A DNA stretch of 64,000 nt from Balneolales bacterium (GCA_020832405.1 JAFIET010000011.1:1-64000); one strand, 5' to 3'; numbered from the stretch's first letter, positions 33,805 to 44,018 are shown. The notes: generated by a model from the letters alone, not told the origin. Made by a program: numbers and translations.

Positions 33805-35595
33805 ATGATTGATTTTATAAAACAGGTATTTGCATCGGCCATTGGCTTCATAATGGTATTTGTACTGTTTTTCTTTTTCCTGTTTATCCTGTTTGTCGCA
33901 ACCTCCAGCGACCCGGAACCGAAGGTAAGCCCGAACACCGTTTTGTTCATGAAAGCTTCCGGTGCCATCCCTGAGCGTATGAGCAGCGACCCCTTTGAGC
34001 AGCTTTTTTCCGGCGGTTCTCCGGGAGACTTCTCCGTTCGCAGTTTTGAGCAAAACCTGCGCAAAGCAGCCGCCGATGATAACATTAAAGGAATTCTGCT
34101 CGAAGTTGATTTTGTAACCGCCTCATGGCCAACCCTTCAGCAGCTGCGGCGCGCAATGCTGAACTTCCGCGAAGATTCCGGCAAGTTCATCTACGCCACA
34201 ACCAACGATCTCGGCCTGAACGAACAGGGTTTTTACCTTGCAAGCGCTGCCGATTCCATCTTCGCCCCGCCCATGAGCATCATGCAGTTCGACGGCTTCG
34301 TGCTGGAAGGCATGTTCCTCAAATCCATGCTCGATGAAATCGGCGTAAAGGCTGAAGTGATTCATCAGGGCGCGTATAAATCAGCCGGCGATATGTTTCA
34401 GCGTACCAATTTTTCGGCAGCTGACCGCGAGCAGCTCACCGCAATTTTCAGCCACATCACCGATGAGCTGGAACAGGCCGTTGCAGAACGCACCGGCATG
34501 AGCCGTGCAGAAGTGACCGCGATGATGAATCAGCCGCCCCGCCTCGATGTGGAGTACTACGCTGAGGGCGGCCTCATCGACGCCATCGTGTTCCCCTCCG
34601 AACTCGAAAACCGGATCAAAGCCCGCCTGGGCCTCGGCGAAAACGATGACCTGAACCGTATTGCCAGCCGCCGGTACGACCGCGTGAGCGACCGCAGCGC
34701 CGGCCTTGATCGTGCCCCCCGCGAAGCTGTTGCCGTTATCTATGCCAACGGCGCCATCATGCCCGGCACCGACGATCCCTTCCCCTTTGGCGGTGAGCAG
34801 GGCATTAACGTAGATAACTTCAAACGCTCGCTCGACCGCGCCCTCAGCGACAACAATGTGAAAGCCATCGTTGTGCGCATCAACAGCCCGGGCGGTTCTG
34901 CGGCTACCTCCGATGCCATCTGGCAGCTCATTCAGGAAGCCCGCGAGCAAAAGCCCGTCGTAGCCTCCATGGGCGCCGTTGCAGCATCCGGCGGGTACTA
35001 CATCGCAATGGCCGCCGAAACCATCGTAGCCGACCGCACCACTATCACAGGCTCAATTGGCGTAATCGGCATACGTTTCGATGCCAGCCGCCTGCTCGAA
35101 GACCGCATCAAACTCGACTTCGACGAACTCCGCTTCCACGAAAACGCAAACTGGTTCAGCCCTACGCGTCCGCTCACCGGTGCACAGCGCGATGCCTTCA
35201 GCTTCTTCATCGACGATGCCTACGACAAATTCCTCGCCCGCGTATCCGAAAGCCGCGGCATGAGCGTCGAAGAAATCCACGAAGTGGCACAGGGCCGCGT
35301 TTGGAGCGGCGAAGACGCCCGCAACATCGGCCTGATTGATGCCGTTGGCGGCCTTGACCTCGCCGTACAGTTCGCAGCCGACAAAGCCGGCCTCGAAGCC
35401 TGGAGCATCCGCGAGTTCCCGCGCGAGCAAAGCTTCATCGAAACACTCGCTTCCCGCGCAGAAGTGAGCGTGCGCAGCGTGTTCAGCCGCAACATCCCGA
35501 TGTACGAAGAAATGAGCTTCATCCGCCACATGGCAGAAACCTCCGCGCGCCCGCACGCCTGGGCCATCCTTCCCTGGCAGCTCGAAGTGAAATAA
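33805..35595 (+). CDS. sppA: Signal peptide peptidase SppA, long (67K) type
   Basis: A membrane-bound serine protease that degrades cleaved signal peptides, 596 residues from the ATG at 33805. The longer frame from 33739 adds only an unlikely leader. A transmembrane segment (about 10-32) is followed by the two tandem S49 domains of the long form. The general-base lysine is Lys192 (GAYKSAGDMF) and the nucleophile is Ser395 (AASGGYYIA), preceded by RINSPGGSAATSD and followed by TGSIGVIG. The gene is single and ends in a strong terminator. Confidence 0.95.
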   Translation: MIDFIKQVFASAIGFIMVFVLFFFFLFILFVATSSDPEPKVSPNTVLFMKASGAIPERMSSDPFEQLFSGGSPGDFSVRSFEQNLRKAAADDNIKGILLEVDFVTASWPTLQQLRRAMLNFREDSGKFIYATTNDLGLNEQGFYLASAADSIFAPPMSIMQFDGFVLEGMFLKSMLDEIGVKAEVIHQGAYKSAGDMFQRTNFSAADREQLTAIFSHITDELEQAVAERTGMSRAEVTAMMNQPPRLDVEYYAEGGLIDAIVFPSELENRIKARLGLGENDDLNRIASRRYDRVSDRSAGLDRAPREAVAVIYANGAIMPGTDDPFPFGGEQGINVDNFKRSLDRALSDNNVKAIVVRINSPGGSAATSDAIWQLIQEAREQKPVVASMGAVAASGGYYIAMAAETIVADRTTITGSIGVIGIRFDASRLLEDRIKLDFDELRFHENANWFSPTRPLTGAQRDAFSFFIDDAYDKFLARVSESRGMSVEEIHEVAQGRVWSGEDARNIGLIDAVGGLDLAVQFAADKAGLEAWSIREFPREQSFIETLASRAEVSVRSVFSRNIPMYEEMSFIRHMAETSARPHAWAILPWQLEVK

Positions 35596-35624
35596 GGCCT
35601 CAGCGCACATCAGCCTAAAAAAAC

Positions 35625-35669
35625 AAAAACGCCCGTCCGGAACTCCTCTCCCGGACGGGCGTTTTTTTT
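35625..35669 (+). terminator. Intrinsic terminator of sppA
   Basis: A 15-bp GC-rich perfect stem (35626-35640 with 35651-35665) and a 10-nt loop, with A residues on the left and a run of T to 35669. It lies 30 bp past the stop codon. Confidence 0.93.
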
Positions 35670-35710
35670 ACCCGTTACACCAACCACAGCTCACAAATAA
35701 TAAGCCGGAC

Positions 35711-35820
35711 TCCGGCTGCACGGGTCATTCCGGCCTTTATTTTTTTGGGGAAACAACTTGCACATCACTGGCTGTCGTGCTGCTCCTGATATCCCAAGCC
35801 TGCGGCTAATCCCGTGCTTT
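35711..35820. repeat. Dispersed repeat, copy B
   Basis: The second copy of the element at 13723-13836, in the same orientation and also just past the 3' end of a plus-strand gene, here behind the sppA terminator. Matching blocks are TCCGGCT (35711), ATTCCGGC (35727) with a T7-G4 run, CATCACTG (35763) and TAATCCCGTGCTTT (35807-35820). The rest of the gap to rho (35821-35911) shows no gene. Confidence 0.6.
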
Positions 35821-35911
35821 TTTGTTGAGGCGCTCCCCGTTACAGCGCACCTCCAACCCAAAAACACAATCCGGAATCCGGAAACCGGCCGCAGGCAGGA
35901 TATAGCCCCGC

Positions 35912-38140
35912 CTACTGATTCATCGAAATCAGAAACTCCTGATTGTTCCGGGTGCCGCGGATTTTATCCATCATAAACTCCACCGCTTCAAGAGGCGACA
36001 TGTTCGACAGGAAGCGGCGCAGCAGCACTACTTTCTGGCGCTCATCATCCCGAACGAAAAGTTCCTCCTTTCGGGTGCCGCTCTTGAACACATCAATAGC
36101 CGGGAAAACCCGCTGTTCGGCAATCCGGCGGTCGAGCACCATTTCCATATTACCGGTACCTTTGAATTCCTCGAAAATAACATCATCCATGCGGGAGCCG
36201 GTGTTCACCAGGGCCGTTGCCAGAATGGTGAGGCTGCCGCCGTTTTCGATGTTACGGGCAAGGCTGAAGAGTTTCCGGGGCTTTTTCAGTGCTTCGGAAT
36301 CGACGCCGCCGCTCATCGTACGGCCCGAATTGGTCGCAATATTATAGGCACGGGCAAGGCGCGTAAGCGAATCCATCAGAATTACCACATCATTGCCGCT
36401 TTCGACAAGGCGCTTCGCTTTTTCGAACACAAGCTCGGCCAGCGCAATGTGGTTCTCGGGCTTCATATCAAAGGTTGAAGCCACTACCTCGGCATCGGCT
36501 ACGTTGCGGTCCATCTCGGTAACTTCCTCAGGCCGCTCATCAATCAGCAGAATGATGATTTTTGCTTCCGGGTTGTTTTGTGAAATCGCGTTGGCAGCCA
36601 TTCTCAGAATGGATGTCTTTCCGGTTTTCGGCTGCGCCACGATCAGGCCGCGCTGACCTTTGCCCAGCGGACAAAACAAGTCCATCATCCGGGTTGTGTA
36701 CTGAAACGGTGAGGTCTCGAGCTTCAGCCGCTTGCTCGGGTACACCGGGAGCAGATCTTCAAAATCGGGCCTATCATCCATATTCCGGGGTATTTTCCCG
36801 TTGATGCCGTCCACACGAAGCAACGCAAAGTAACGCTCTCCAACCTTGGGCGGGCGGATGATGCCAACAACCGTGTCACCCTGTCGCAAGGCAAAACGTT
36901 TGATCTGTGAGGGCGAAACATAAATATCGTCGGGGCTTGCAAGGTAGTTGTAGTTCGGCGAACGCAGGAAACCATAGCCCTCGCCGAGAATTTCGAGCGT
37001 ACCTTCATTTATGATGAAACCGCCCAGCTTAGGTGTAATAATCTCGAGGTGTTCAGCAAGCTGATCGGCATCGGATTCCGGAAGGTCGGTATATTCTTCG
37101 TCGGTAGTGCGCTGCCTCTCTTTGTCGGCAGCACCTCCACCGGTCTTCTGCTTGTGCTGTTTCGGCTTTTCACTGCCCGACTGTGCCTGCTGCCCCTTCA
37201 CCTGCGATGCCGCTTGAGCCTGGTTTTTGGGGCTTTCACCGCCTCCGGCCTGTTTGGGTGCACCATCCTGCTTATCAGCAACGGGTTGATTTACCGTTTC
37301 GCTGCTGTCATAAGCTGTGTTTTGCCTGCTCTGTTTCCGCCTTGTGTTGCGGTCTGAGCGGCCATCGGCTGCCGCAGCATCCTGCTGCCGGGTTGCCTGC
37401 TGGTTTTGACGGCCCTTAGCCTCAGGCTTGTTAATTTCTCTATCAGACTGCTGCGCGTTGCCCTGTTTTTTTTGTTTAGAGGGAGCGTTCGGCTTCTGAC
37501 GATCATTCGGTTGCTTGCGCTCACGGGTGCGCTGAATTTCGAGCTCAAGCTTTCGCTCTTCTTCTTCGCTAATGGTTCGCAGCTGTTTAGGCAGATTATC
37601 AGTACCCGCGGGTTCTGATGCCGGAGGTTCAGTCTTTTTCTTCTCTCCTTCCGCAGCCAAAGGTTTGCGTTTGGGCAGCAGCCTGCTCTCAGAAATGGAA
37701 TCTTCATCAGCCCGCATTTTGCGCTGCAGAAAATCACCGCTGAGGCGGCTCGTACGTACGAGCGCATCGGCTGGTTTAGCGTCCTGCCCGGTACCGCTGT
37801 CCTTTACTGCTGTATTTTCCGGAACAGCCTGCTCACCCCCTGAATCAGCGAATAAGTCGGCAGGGGCTGAGGTTTTCTTCTTTTTGCGTTTGGTTTCGCC
37901 GGGAGGTTTGGGTGCATCTCTGAAAACATCGCGTGCGGTGAGCCAGTATTTTCCCGGCCCCGGCCCGGGCGCCTCTTCCCCGGTCTGCTGCTCCTCAATA
38001 TTCTTCAATATTTTGGTGATAAGCCTTTGTTTCGTAATACCGGTTACAGACTTAATACCCATGGACTTCGCAAGATCCTGAAGTTCCTTAACCGTAAGTT
38101 TTTTGAGTTTATCCTGATTTATATCTTGAATATCAACCAT
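35912..38140 (-). CDS. rho: Transcription termination factor Rho with long disordered insertion
   Basis: Hexameric RNA-dependent ATPase helicase that terminates transcription. At 742 residues it is about 320 longer than E. coli Rho. The N-terminal Rho_N helical domain is at about 8-50 ([18 protein letters not shown]). It is followed by roughly 300 residues of low-complexity sequence rich in Q, K, N, P, G and charged residues (about 53-360), then the RNA-binding OB domain ([24 protein letters not shown]). The ATPase has P-loop AQPKTGKTS, Walker B-like [13 protein letters not shown] and the arginine-finger region. Bacteroides Rho is known to carry a comparable disordered region. The gene has a long leader (38141-38527), which would fit autogenous control. 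Confidence 0.95.
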   Translation of the reverse strand: MVDIQDINQDKLKKLTVKELQDLAKSMGIKSVTGITKQRLITKILKNIEEQQTGEEAPGPGPGKYWLTARDVFRDAPKPPGETKRKKKKTSAPADLFADSGGEQAVPENTAVKDSGTGQDAKPADALVRTSRLSGDFLQRKMRADEDSISESRLLPKRKPLAAEGEKKKTEPPASEPAGTDNLPKQLRTISEEEERKLELEIQRTRERKQPNDRQKPNAPSKQKKQGNAQQSDREINKPEAKGRQNQQATRQQDAAAADGRSDRNTRRKQSRQNTAYDSSETVNQPVADKQDGAPKQAGGGESPKNQAQAASQVKGQQAQSGSEKPKQHKQKTGGGAADKERQRTTDEEYTDLPESDADQLAEHLEIITPKLGGFIINEGTLEILGEGYGFLRSPNYNYLASPDDIYVSPSQIKRFALRQGDTVVGIIRPPKVGERYFALLRVDGINGKIPRNMDDRPDFEDLLPVYPSKRLKLETSPFQYTTRMMDLFCPLGKGQRGLIVAQPKTGKTSILRMAANAISQNNPEAKIIILLIDERPEEVTEMDRNVADAEVVASTFDMKPENHIALAELVFEKAKRLVESGNDVVILMDSLTRLARAYNIATNSGRTMSGGVDSEALKKPRKLFSLARNIENGGSLTILATALVNTGSRMDDVIFEEFKGTGNMEMVLDRRIAEQRVFPAIDVFKSGTRKEELFVRDDERQKVVLLRRFLSNMSPLEAVEFMMDKIRGTRNNQEFLISMNQ

Positions 38141-38527
38141 ATGGTTGTTTTTTCGGTAAGTTATTTATTGGTGATTTACAGCAAATAGCGCCGTAAGGAT
38201 TGGTGGCACTTCACCATATCCGAAGCTGCCGGAACACGGCAGCCCCCCTTTGATAGTTGGTTGTTATACCCGTTCTGTTAACCCGGCAATGATATATCAC
38301 TGCATTGTTTGAGAGTTAACGGGCATGAAGCTGCAGTAAGAATCGGTATCACAAAAAGCGGTTCACTTGCACTGTTTAATGTAAAAGATCTTTCACACAC
38401 CCAAAGCTGCGGATACCAGCACAGCACTGAGCTAAAGCGAAAACAGCAGCGCTCTTATCCTATATAATTACACTGCTCAAAAGAGAAAAAGAACCTATCA
38501 GCAAGGGTTATGATGATCTGTTGTGTA
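38141..38527 (-). promoter_or_regulatory. Long leader/intergenic region upstream of rho
   Basis: 387 bp between folC and rho, both on the minus strand, with no gene. It holds a GC-rich hairpin (GCTGCCG at 38225-38231 and CGGCAGC at 38237-38243, loop GAACA) without a T tract, and AT-rich, promoter-like sequence near 38455-38480. A long leader would fit control of rho by premature Rho-dependent termination, known for rho in other bacteria, but the sequence alone does not prove it. Confidence 0.4.
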
Positions 38528-39832
38528 TTACGCTGTGCCGGCAAACAGTTCTGCATCGGTATTAGCACCTGAGAACAGGGATTTCGCAAAGCGATAAAAA
38601 TAGAGGGAACCCGAAAACAGCAGAATGGCATCAGGTTTTAAAACTGCTTTTTTCAGATCGGGCCAGTTAGCAGCATTAAACGGCTGAACTTTCGGAAGTT
38701 GCTGATGGATCTCGGTGAATGTAGCCGCTCTTTCTAAGTTAGCTTCAAAATAGAACAATTCATCGAATTCTGAAATAAGGCGGCACATTTCCGGTGTTAA
38801 TTTATCGCGCATAAGCGTAAACACCAAAATCATTTTGCGTCCGGCAGCTGTTTTTCGGGCCAGGGCAAGGGTTTCGGAAAAAGCTTCCGGGTTGTGAGCG
38901 CCGTCGTAATAGATATCTGAGCCCGAAACGAACTGCTCGAACCGCCCTGCGAATGCCCCCAAAGCTGAAACTTCCTGCAGCGCACCGGCCTGATCGGCTT
39001 CGCTCACTGGCAGCAAAGGCTGCAACAGAGCCGTTACTTGTGCAGCCATAGCAACATTGAACCGTTGCACCGGCTGCCTGAATCCGGTCAGCAGCTGTTT
39101 AGCTTGGCTGTGTTGCATAAGGGTGATGCGGCCCTCGTCCCAAACCGGCTCAGGGGTAGCGGCATCAAACAGCGAAGCAGAGCACAGCTTCGCATGCTGC
39201 CTGATCACATGTGCGGCTTCATCGGGCAAGCGCCCCGTAACTACAGGCACCCCATGCTTGATGATACCCGCTTTTTCGGCTGCTATTTCAGCAAGTGAGC
39301 TACCCAGCACATCCATATGGTCGTAGCCGATACTGGTGATCACAGAAACGAGGGGCGTAACAACATTGGTGGCATCAAGCCGGCCGCCAAGTCCCGTTTC
39401 GATAACAGCAAGCTCTGTTTGCTGCTGCCGGAAATGCCAGAAAGCGATGGCTGTTGTGAGTTCAAAAAAAGTGGGCTGCAACTGCTGAACAGCTGAGCCG
39501 TGTTCCCGGAAAAAACGAAGCAGCGAGGCATCGGGCATCTCCTCACCGTTCACTACAAAACGCTGCGTTACCCGCTCGAGATGCGGCGAAGTGTAAAGAC
39601 CGGTACGGTAACCTGCCTTCGAATAAATGGCGTGCAGCAGCTGACAGACCGAACCCTTGCCATTGGTTCCGGCAACGTGAATGCAGCGCAGCCCCTGCTG
39701 CGGGTTTCCTATTGCATCACATAATGCCAGGATGCCATCAAGGCCGAAGCGCGCGGCAACGGCTCCGCTCACTGCAAACATCGGCATTTTTTCGAGATAA
39801 ACCTTAACCTCTTCGATGGTTTGAAAGCTCAT
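38528..39832 (-). CDS. folC: Bifunctional folylpolyglutamate/dihydrofolate synthase
   Basis: Cytoplasmic Mur-ligase-fold ATPase that joins dihydropteroate to glutamate and extends the folate polyglutamate tail. The 434-residue protein shows the P-loop HVAGTNGKGSVCQLL (about 49-63), the SPHLERVTQRFVVNG motif, AVIETGLGGRLDATNVV, and SIGYDHMDVLGSSLAEIAAEKAGI, followed by YYDGAHNPEAF in the C-terminal domain. It is divergent from pyrD. No terminator is visible in the 387 bp before rho. Confidence 0.95.
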   Translation of the reverse strand: MSFQTIEEVKVYLEKMPMFAVSGAVAARFGLDGILALCDAIGNPQQGLRCIHVAGTNGKGSVCQLLHAIYSKAGYRTGLYTSPHLERVTQRFVVNGEEMPDASLLRFFREHGSAVQQLQPTFFELTTAIAFWHFRQQQTELAVIETGLGGRLDATNVVTPLVSVITSIGYDHMDVLGSSLAEIAAEKAGIIKHGVPVVTGRLPDEAAHVIRQHAKLCSASLFDAATPEPVWDEGRITLMQHSQAKQLLTGFRQPVQRFNVAMAAQVTALLQPLLPVSEADQAGALQEVSALGAFAGRFEQFVSGSDIYYDGAHNPEAFSETLALARKTAAGRKMILVFTLMRDKLTPEMCRLISEFDELFYFEANLERAATFTEIHQQLPKVQPFNAANWPDLKKAVLKPDAILLFSGSLYFYRFAKSLFSGANTDAELFAGTA

Positions 39833-39947
39833 ACCTGCTTTTGGCTGAAAGTTAATATGGTCATGGCTGCCATAAGGCGTATTTTACGGTTTCAGTTTTA
39901 TTGGTGATAACAGCCTTCCTGATTGTTCAACAATTTTGCCTTATAAT

Positions 39948-40985
39948 ATGATTTATCCTGCTTTGGTGCGCCCGCTGCTTTTCCGGATGGATGCTGAAAA
40001 TGCGCATGAATTTGTTTTTAACCGCCTTAAGAAGTGGCAGCACTCTGAAGCATTCCTCGAATTTATTCGCTCACAGCTATGCGTGAAAAACGACCGCTTG
40101 CGCGTGCAAACTTCTGGCCTCACTTTCCCGAACCCGGTCGGGCTTGCTGCCGGATTCGACAAGAATGGTGAGCTTATTCCGGCACTTACCGCTTGTGGAT
40201 TCGGGTTTCTCGAAATTGGCAGCGTTACGGCAGAGCCAAGTGTAGGAAACCGGCGCCCGCGTATGTTCAGGCTTCCTGACGACCGCGCACTTATCAACCG
40301 TATGGGCCTTAACAACAAGGGCGCTGCCGCCGTTGCAGCAGGCCTGCCAGTAAAGGGAAGCCGGGCTGTGCCGCTTGGTATCAACATTGCTAAAACGCCA
40401 AACCTGCACACTACAACGGAAGGCGGTATTTTTGATTATGTGCGCTCCTACCAGGCACTCGCACCTTTAGCTGACTATACAACCATCAACATTTCCTGCC
40501 CGAACACGGGAGACGGCAAATCGTTTGAATCGCCGGAATTGTTTCTGAGGCTGCTACAGGCCATTGAGGAAGTACGCCTGCCCGGCACGCCGCTCTTCGT
40601 AAAGTTTTCCGCCGATACACCCGACAAAGACCTGAGCAAGCTGCTTGTTATTGCCGAGGAAGCCGGCGTTGAGGGTTACGTGGCAGTGAATACTTCCGTT
40701 AAACGAACCGGGCTGAACACCTGTGCTGAACAAATTAACAGAATCGGAGCAGGCGGGCTCAGCGGCAGGCCGCTTTCGGAAACGGCCCTAAACCGGATCG
40801 CATTTATCAGAGGCCGCACAGCTTCGGGGAAAACGCTCATAAGTGTGGGCGGTATTGATAGCGCGGAAGAAGCGCATCAGCGACTTCGCGCCGGCGCTGA
40901 TCTTGTACAAATCTACACCGGGCTCGTATATGAGGGGCCTCAGCTGCCCGGAAAAATCTGCGGCGGCCTGCCCGGTACTGATTAA
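39948..40985 (+). CDS. pyrD: Dihydroorotate dehydrogenase, class 2 (quinone)
   Basis: Membrane-associated flavoenzyme of pyrimidine synthesis that oxidises dihydroorotate to orotate with quinone. The start is the ATG at 39948 rather than the TTG at 39936, because MIYPALVRPLLFRMDAENAHEF matches the N-terminal membrane helix of class 2 enzymes. Family motifs: GLAAGFDKNGE, GFGFLEIGSVT, NRRPRMFRLPDDRALINRMGLNN and ISVGGIDSAEEA. One oddity: the active-site segment reads NISCPNTGDGKSFE. Class 2 enzymes usually have Ser (NxSSPNTPGLR) where this protein has Cys, the base used by class 1 enzymes. Confidence 0.93.
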   Translation: MIYPALVRPLLFRMDAENAHEFVFNRLKKWQHSEAFLEFIRSQLCVKNDRLRVQTSGLTFPNPVGLAAGFDKNGELIPALTACGFGFLEIGSVTAEPSVGNRRPRMFRLPDDRALINRMGLNNKGAAAVAAGLPVKGSRAVPLGINIAKTPNLHTTTEGGIFDYVRSYQALAPLADYTTINISCPNTGDGKSFESPELFLRLLQAIEEVRLPGTPLFVKFSADTPDKDLSKLLVIAEEAGVEGYVAVNTSVKRTGLNTCAEQINRIGAGGLSGRPLSETALNRIAFIRGRTASGKTLISVGGIDSAEEAHQRLRAGADLVQIYTGLVYEGPQLPGKICGGLPGTD

Positions 40986-41021
40986 AAGGGCACAGGGCGC
41001 ATCACCCGGAAAAAACGCGCC

Positions 41022-43979
41022 TCAATCATCGCTTTCCGCAGCTGTGAGCGGAATTTCGATGATGTAGATTACCGGTACCCGCTCTCCGTTTACAACAGCC
41101 GGTTCAGCCGCAAGCACTTCAAGCATCTGATTCTGAAGCATTTGCGAAAAACCAAACTCATCATCTCCATCAAGAGGTGTTACGCGTTCCGTGTAACCCT
41201 CAGCGGTGATGTGCACCCGAAAGCTGAAGCTTGCCTCCACAATATTCATAGAACCCATCATGTGCCGCACACCTGACTGTTCGATGGCGTGTTCGAGCGT
41301 GATACCAAAATCGGCTGTGATACCAAGGTCTGCGGCCTCGTACACGGTTGTGCTGTTTACCGGCATTTCGTCTGGCCTGAGCGGTTCAGATTCCGGAGAA
41401 GATTCAGACCGCTGCGGACGGTCCGGACGGATGTTAGGATTGAACATACCGGATGTCATGCCCGGAATGGCAAGATCCGGAACGCTTTCTCCCTCTTCAT
41501 CCGGCGTGCCGGTGCCATCCGCAGGTTCAGCAGCAGGCTCTTCTTCATCGGGTTCAGGGTCAGGTTCGGGTTCTGCCGGAAGCCGGATTGCATCCTGCAG
41601 GCTTCGTACACGGTTAATCAGCCGAAAACCCGTATGTTTTTCGGTAATCAGGTTCAGGGAAGCCCGCGCATCATCCCAAACATCGCCCCTATAGGGAAAG
41701 AGGGCGTAGTAATCAGGCTCGGCGAGGGTTGAGTCGGCAATGCTTTGCCAGAAATCGCGCAGGCTTTCTTCCTCAAAAATATGGGTGGTGTCGCTGAGCA
41801 TCACCCGGGCGGAATCCTGCAATACGCTTAATTCATCCTGTTTAAGATCAAAATCACGACGGGTTTGCTCGAAAGTCCGCCGCCGCTCTGCAAATTCATC
41901 GTTGTTGTTTTCATGCTCAGCGAAAAGACGTACCGCATTAAACAGGGCTTCAGCAGCGTAAGAGGAAAGGGTATCGGCCTTACCAAAAGCCATCAGGGCT
42001 AGTCCGGCCTCGAGAGGGGGGAGTTCGGCAACCTCCCGTAAGAGCTCGTGATATTCGAGCTGAATACGCTCATTTTCAGAAACGGGCACGGGAACAAGGC
42101 TCAGCGGCAGCTCGAAGCGGTTGGCAAGGCGGCGGGCATAGGGGGTATCAGGATGGTTATCAGCAATTTTTACAGCCCACTCCACCGCTTCATCCTCATT
42201 GCCGCTTCTGTACAGGATTTCAGAAATCGAAAACATGGCCTGAGGAACAATTTCAGCAGACGGAAAATCACTCACAATACGGCTGAAATAAGAACGGGCG
42301 CTATCGGGCTGGTTGAACGAAAAGAAATAGAGGTTACCGATTTCATACTTGGTTTGGGCAAGTTTGCGGCGCATATCGTCGCGGGCAGCCCTGGTTCGGG
42401 GAATTTCGGTAAGATCGAGTTCGTATTCGTCGAAAGTCATTTCCTCCACAAATATGATTTCTTCGGCCAGTTCTTCGTCTTCTTCGGCGGCAACGATGGT
42501 ACGCCTTACCACATCCATACGGCGCCAGTTATCCACGAGCGGGCGGCCATCCCAGAGAGCCTGGAACTGCATGCTTGCCTGACTCATCAGCTGCCTGTTG
42601 AGGTGGAACAGAAATCCGTTATCACCGGATTCAGCCGCTCCCTGCAGATCTGCCGGGTTAACGTTCACAATCCTGCCGGATTCGCGGCGGCGCTCACGCT
42701 CAGCTGCCCGCATCTGCCGGCGATAATCTTCCTGAATAACCGTGATAACGGAATCGAAGCGGGCCGGCGGCAGGTTGCCCAGCCAAAGGAGGCTGTCCAT
42801 TTTTGCCTTTTCGATATTAAGCCGGGCAAAATTGCTGAAATCGCGCGATACGCTTCGTGCATCGAAGCCACGGGGGAGCATTTCAAGATCGGAGGTGTTC
42901 CTGGCGGCGGTATCATAATGTGCCGCTGCCAGCTGGTAGTTGCGAAAATCGAAACGGTAAAGGTCGGCAAGCCCGTAGTGCGTTTGTGCCAGAACTTCAC
43001 GTGCCGGAGTGCGAAAGCTGAAATAGAGCACTTCCCGATACATCTCCCTTGCCTCGTTGGGGCGGCCCATAGCATGAAGGGTGCGGGCCTGCTGAAAATT
43101 GATTTCAGCGAGAAATTCAAAATTATTGTTATCCCGCGCCATAGATGCAAAATGACGGCGGGATTCATCGTAGCGCCCCATTTTTCGGAGCATCACCCCT
43201 TTCTTAAGCTCTGAAAAGTAAATCATCTGATAGTACGGGTTTGAGCGCCTCACCCGATCGAAAGCATCATAAGCGGCCTGATATTCTTCCAAAAACTCAA
43301 GAATCTGCCCGTTCAGGAAAAACCCCCGGGCCCGGAGTTCGTTATCGCGAACATGCGGCAGGGCCTCAAATAAAAGCCGGCCTGCTTCCTCCCACTGATT
43401 GGTTTTTACCAAAAACTGCGCCATCAGAAGTTCAGCTTCGGCCCGACTCCTGCGGTCCCATTCTATTTCCGGGCTGTCGAACATGGCGATCAGATAGTTG
43501 ATGCCGTCGTTATGCCGTTCCATTTCGAGCATGGCTCTTGCCCGCCAGATAACGGCCTGCTGCTGCAGCTGTGAGGAGCCCGTAACTGAGTAAAGTTCTA
43601 TGAATTTCTGCTCTGCATTGAAATAGTTCTGAAGGAAAAAGAAAGATTTTCCAATCAAAAAAACGGTGTCATCCACATAGCGCGAGCCCGGGAAGCGCAG
43701 CAGAAGATCTGAGCCGCGTTGTATGGTGTCTTCAAATTCAGCAACACCTGAGCGCATCGGTGAGCGGTGTATCCGTATCGGACGCTCGGGATTGATGCGG
43801 TCAACCTGATTTTCAAACTGCCGGTAGCCGCGGTCGAAGCTCTGCTTGGTATTATAAAAGGTGTTGAAATAAGAATTGAAATTGGTCCATGCGCTGCCGA
43901 GTGAGCCGGAACAACCCGCCATACTCAGCGCAAAAACCGACACGAGGCCAATCAGGATAAGAGATTTTTTATTTGGCAT
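41022..43979 (-). CDS. SprE/PorW-like TPR lipoprotein (T9SS-associated), TonB-C-like tail
   Basis: A 985-residue lipoprotein with a lipobox ending LSMAGC (Cys23). The start of the mature part (TNFNSYFNTFYNTKQSFDRG) and the following long series of TPR-type helical repeats (about 85-370 and 540-640) match the layout of SprE/PorW, outer-membrane lipoproteins needed for type IX secretion and gliding in Flavobacterium and Porphyromonas. An acidic Pro/Glu linker (about 790-850) leads to a last domain (about 890-980, ASFSFRVHITAEGY, then VNGERVPVIYIIEIPL) that reads like a TonB C-terminal domain, which SprE lacks as far as I know. It is convergent with pyrD. A folded intergenic element lies upstream. 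Confidence 0.7.
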   Translation of the reverse strand: MPNKKSLILIGLVSVFALSMAGCSGSLGSAWTNFNSYFNTFYNTKQSFDRGYRQFENQVDRINPERPIRIHRSPMRSGVAEFEDTIQRGSDLLLRFPGSRYVDDTVFLIGKSFFFLQNYFNAEQKFIELYSVTGSSQLQQQAVIWRARAMLEMERHNDGINYLIAMFDSPEIEWDRRSRAEAELLMAQFLVKTNQWEEAGRLLFEALPHVRDNELRARGFFLNGQILEFLEEYQAAYDAFDRVRRSNPYYQMIYFSELKKGVMLRKMGRYDESRRHFASMARDNNNFEFLAEINFQQARTLHAMGRPNEAREMYREVLYFSFRTPAREVLAQTHYGLADLYRFDFRNYQLAAAHYDTAARNTSDLEMLPRGFDARSVSRDFSNFARLNIEKAKMDSLLWLGNLPPARFDSVITVIQEDYRRQMRAAERERRRESGRIVNVNPADLQGAAESGDNGFLFHLNRQLMSQASMQFQALWDGRPLVDNWRRMDVVRRTIVAAEEDEELAEEIIFVEEMTFDEYELDLTEIPRTRAARDDMRRKLAQTKYEIGNLYFFSFNQPDSARSYFSRIVSDFPSAEIVPQAMFSISEILYRSGNEDEAVEWAVKIADNHPDTPYARRLANRFELPLSLVPVPVSENERIQLEYHELLREVAELPPLEAGLALMAFGKADTLSSYAAEALFNAVRLFAEHENNNDEFAERRRTFEQTRRDFDLKQDELSVLQDSARVMLSDTTHIFEEESLRDFWQSIADSTLAEPDYYALFPYRGDVWDDARASLNLITEKHTGFRLINRVRSLQDAIRLPAEPEPDPEPDEEEPAAEPADGTGTPDEEGESVPDLAIPGMTSGMFNPNIRPDRPQRSESSPESEPLRPDEMPVNSTTVYEAADLGITADFGITLEHAIEQSGVRHMMGSMNIVEASFSFRVHITAEGYTERVTPLDGDDEFGFSQMLQNQMLEVLAAEPAVVNGERVPVIYIIEIPLTAAESDD

Positions 43980-44018
43980 TGTTTCTGTGTGTTGCGAAAA
44001 TCAAAAGGTCTGAAACAG

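Noticed and set aside
39942-39947. Perfect TATAAT just before the pyrD ATG
   Set aside because: It would place the transcript start inside the coding region, and no -35 box is well placed. Probably chance in AT-rich sequence.
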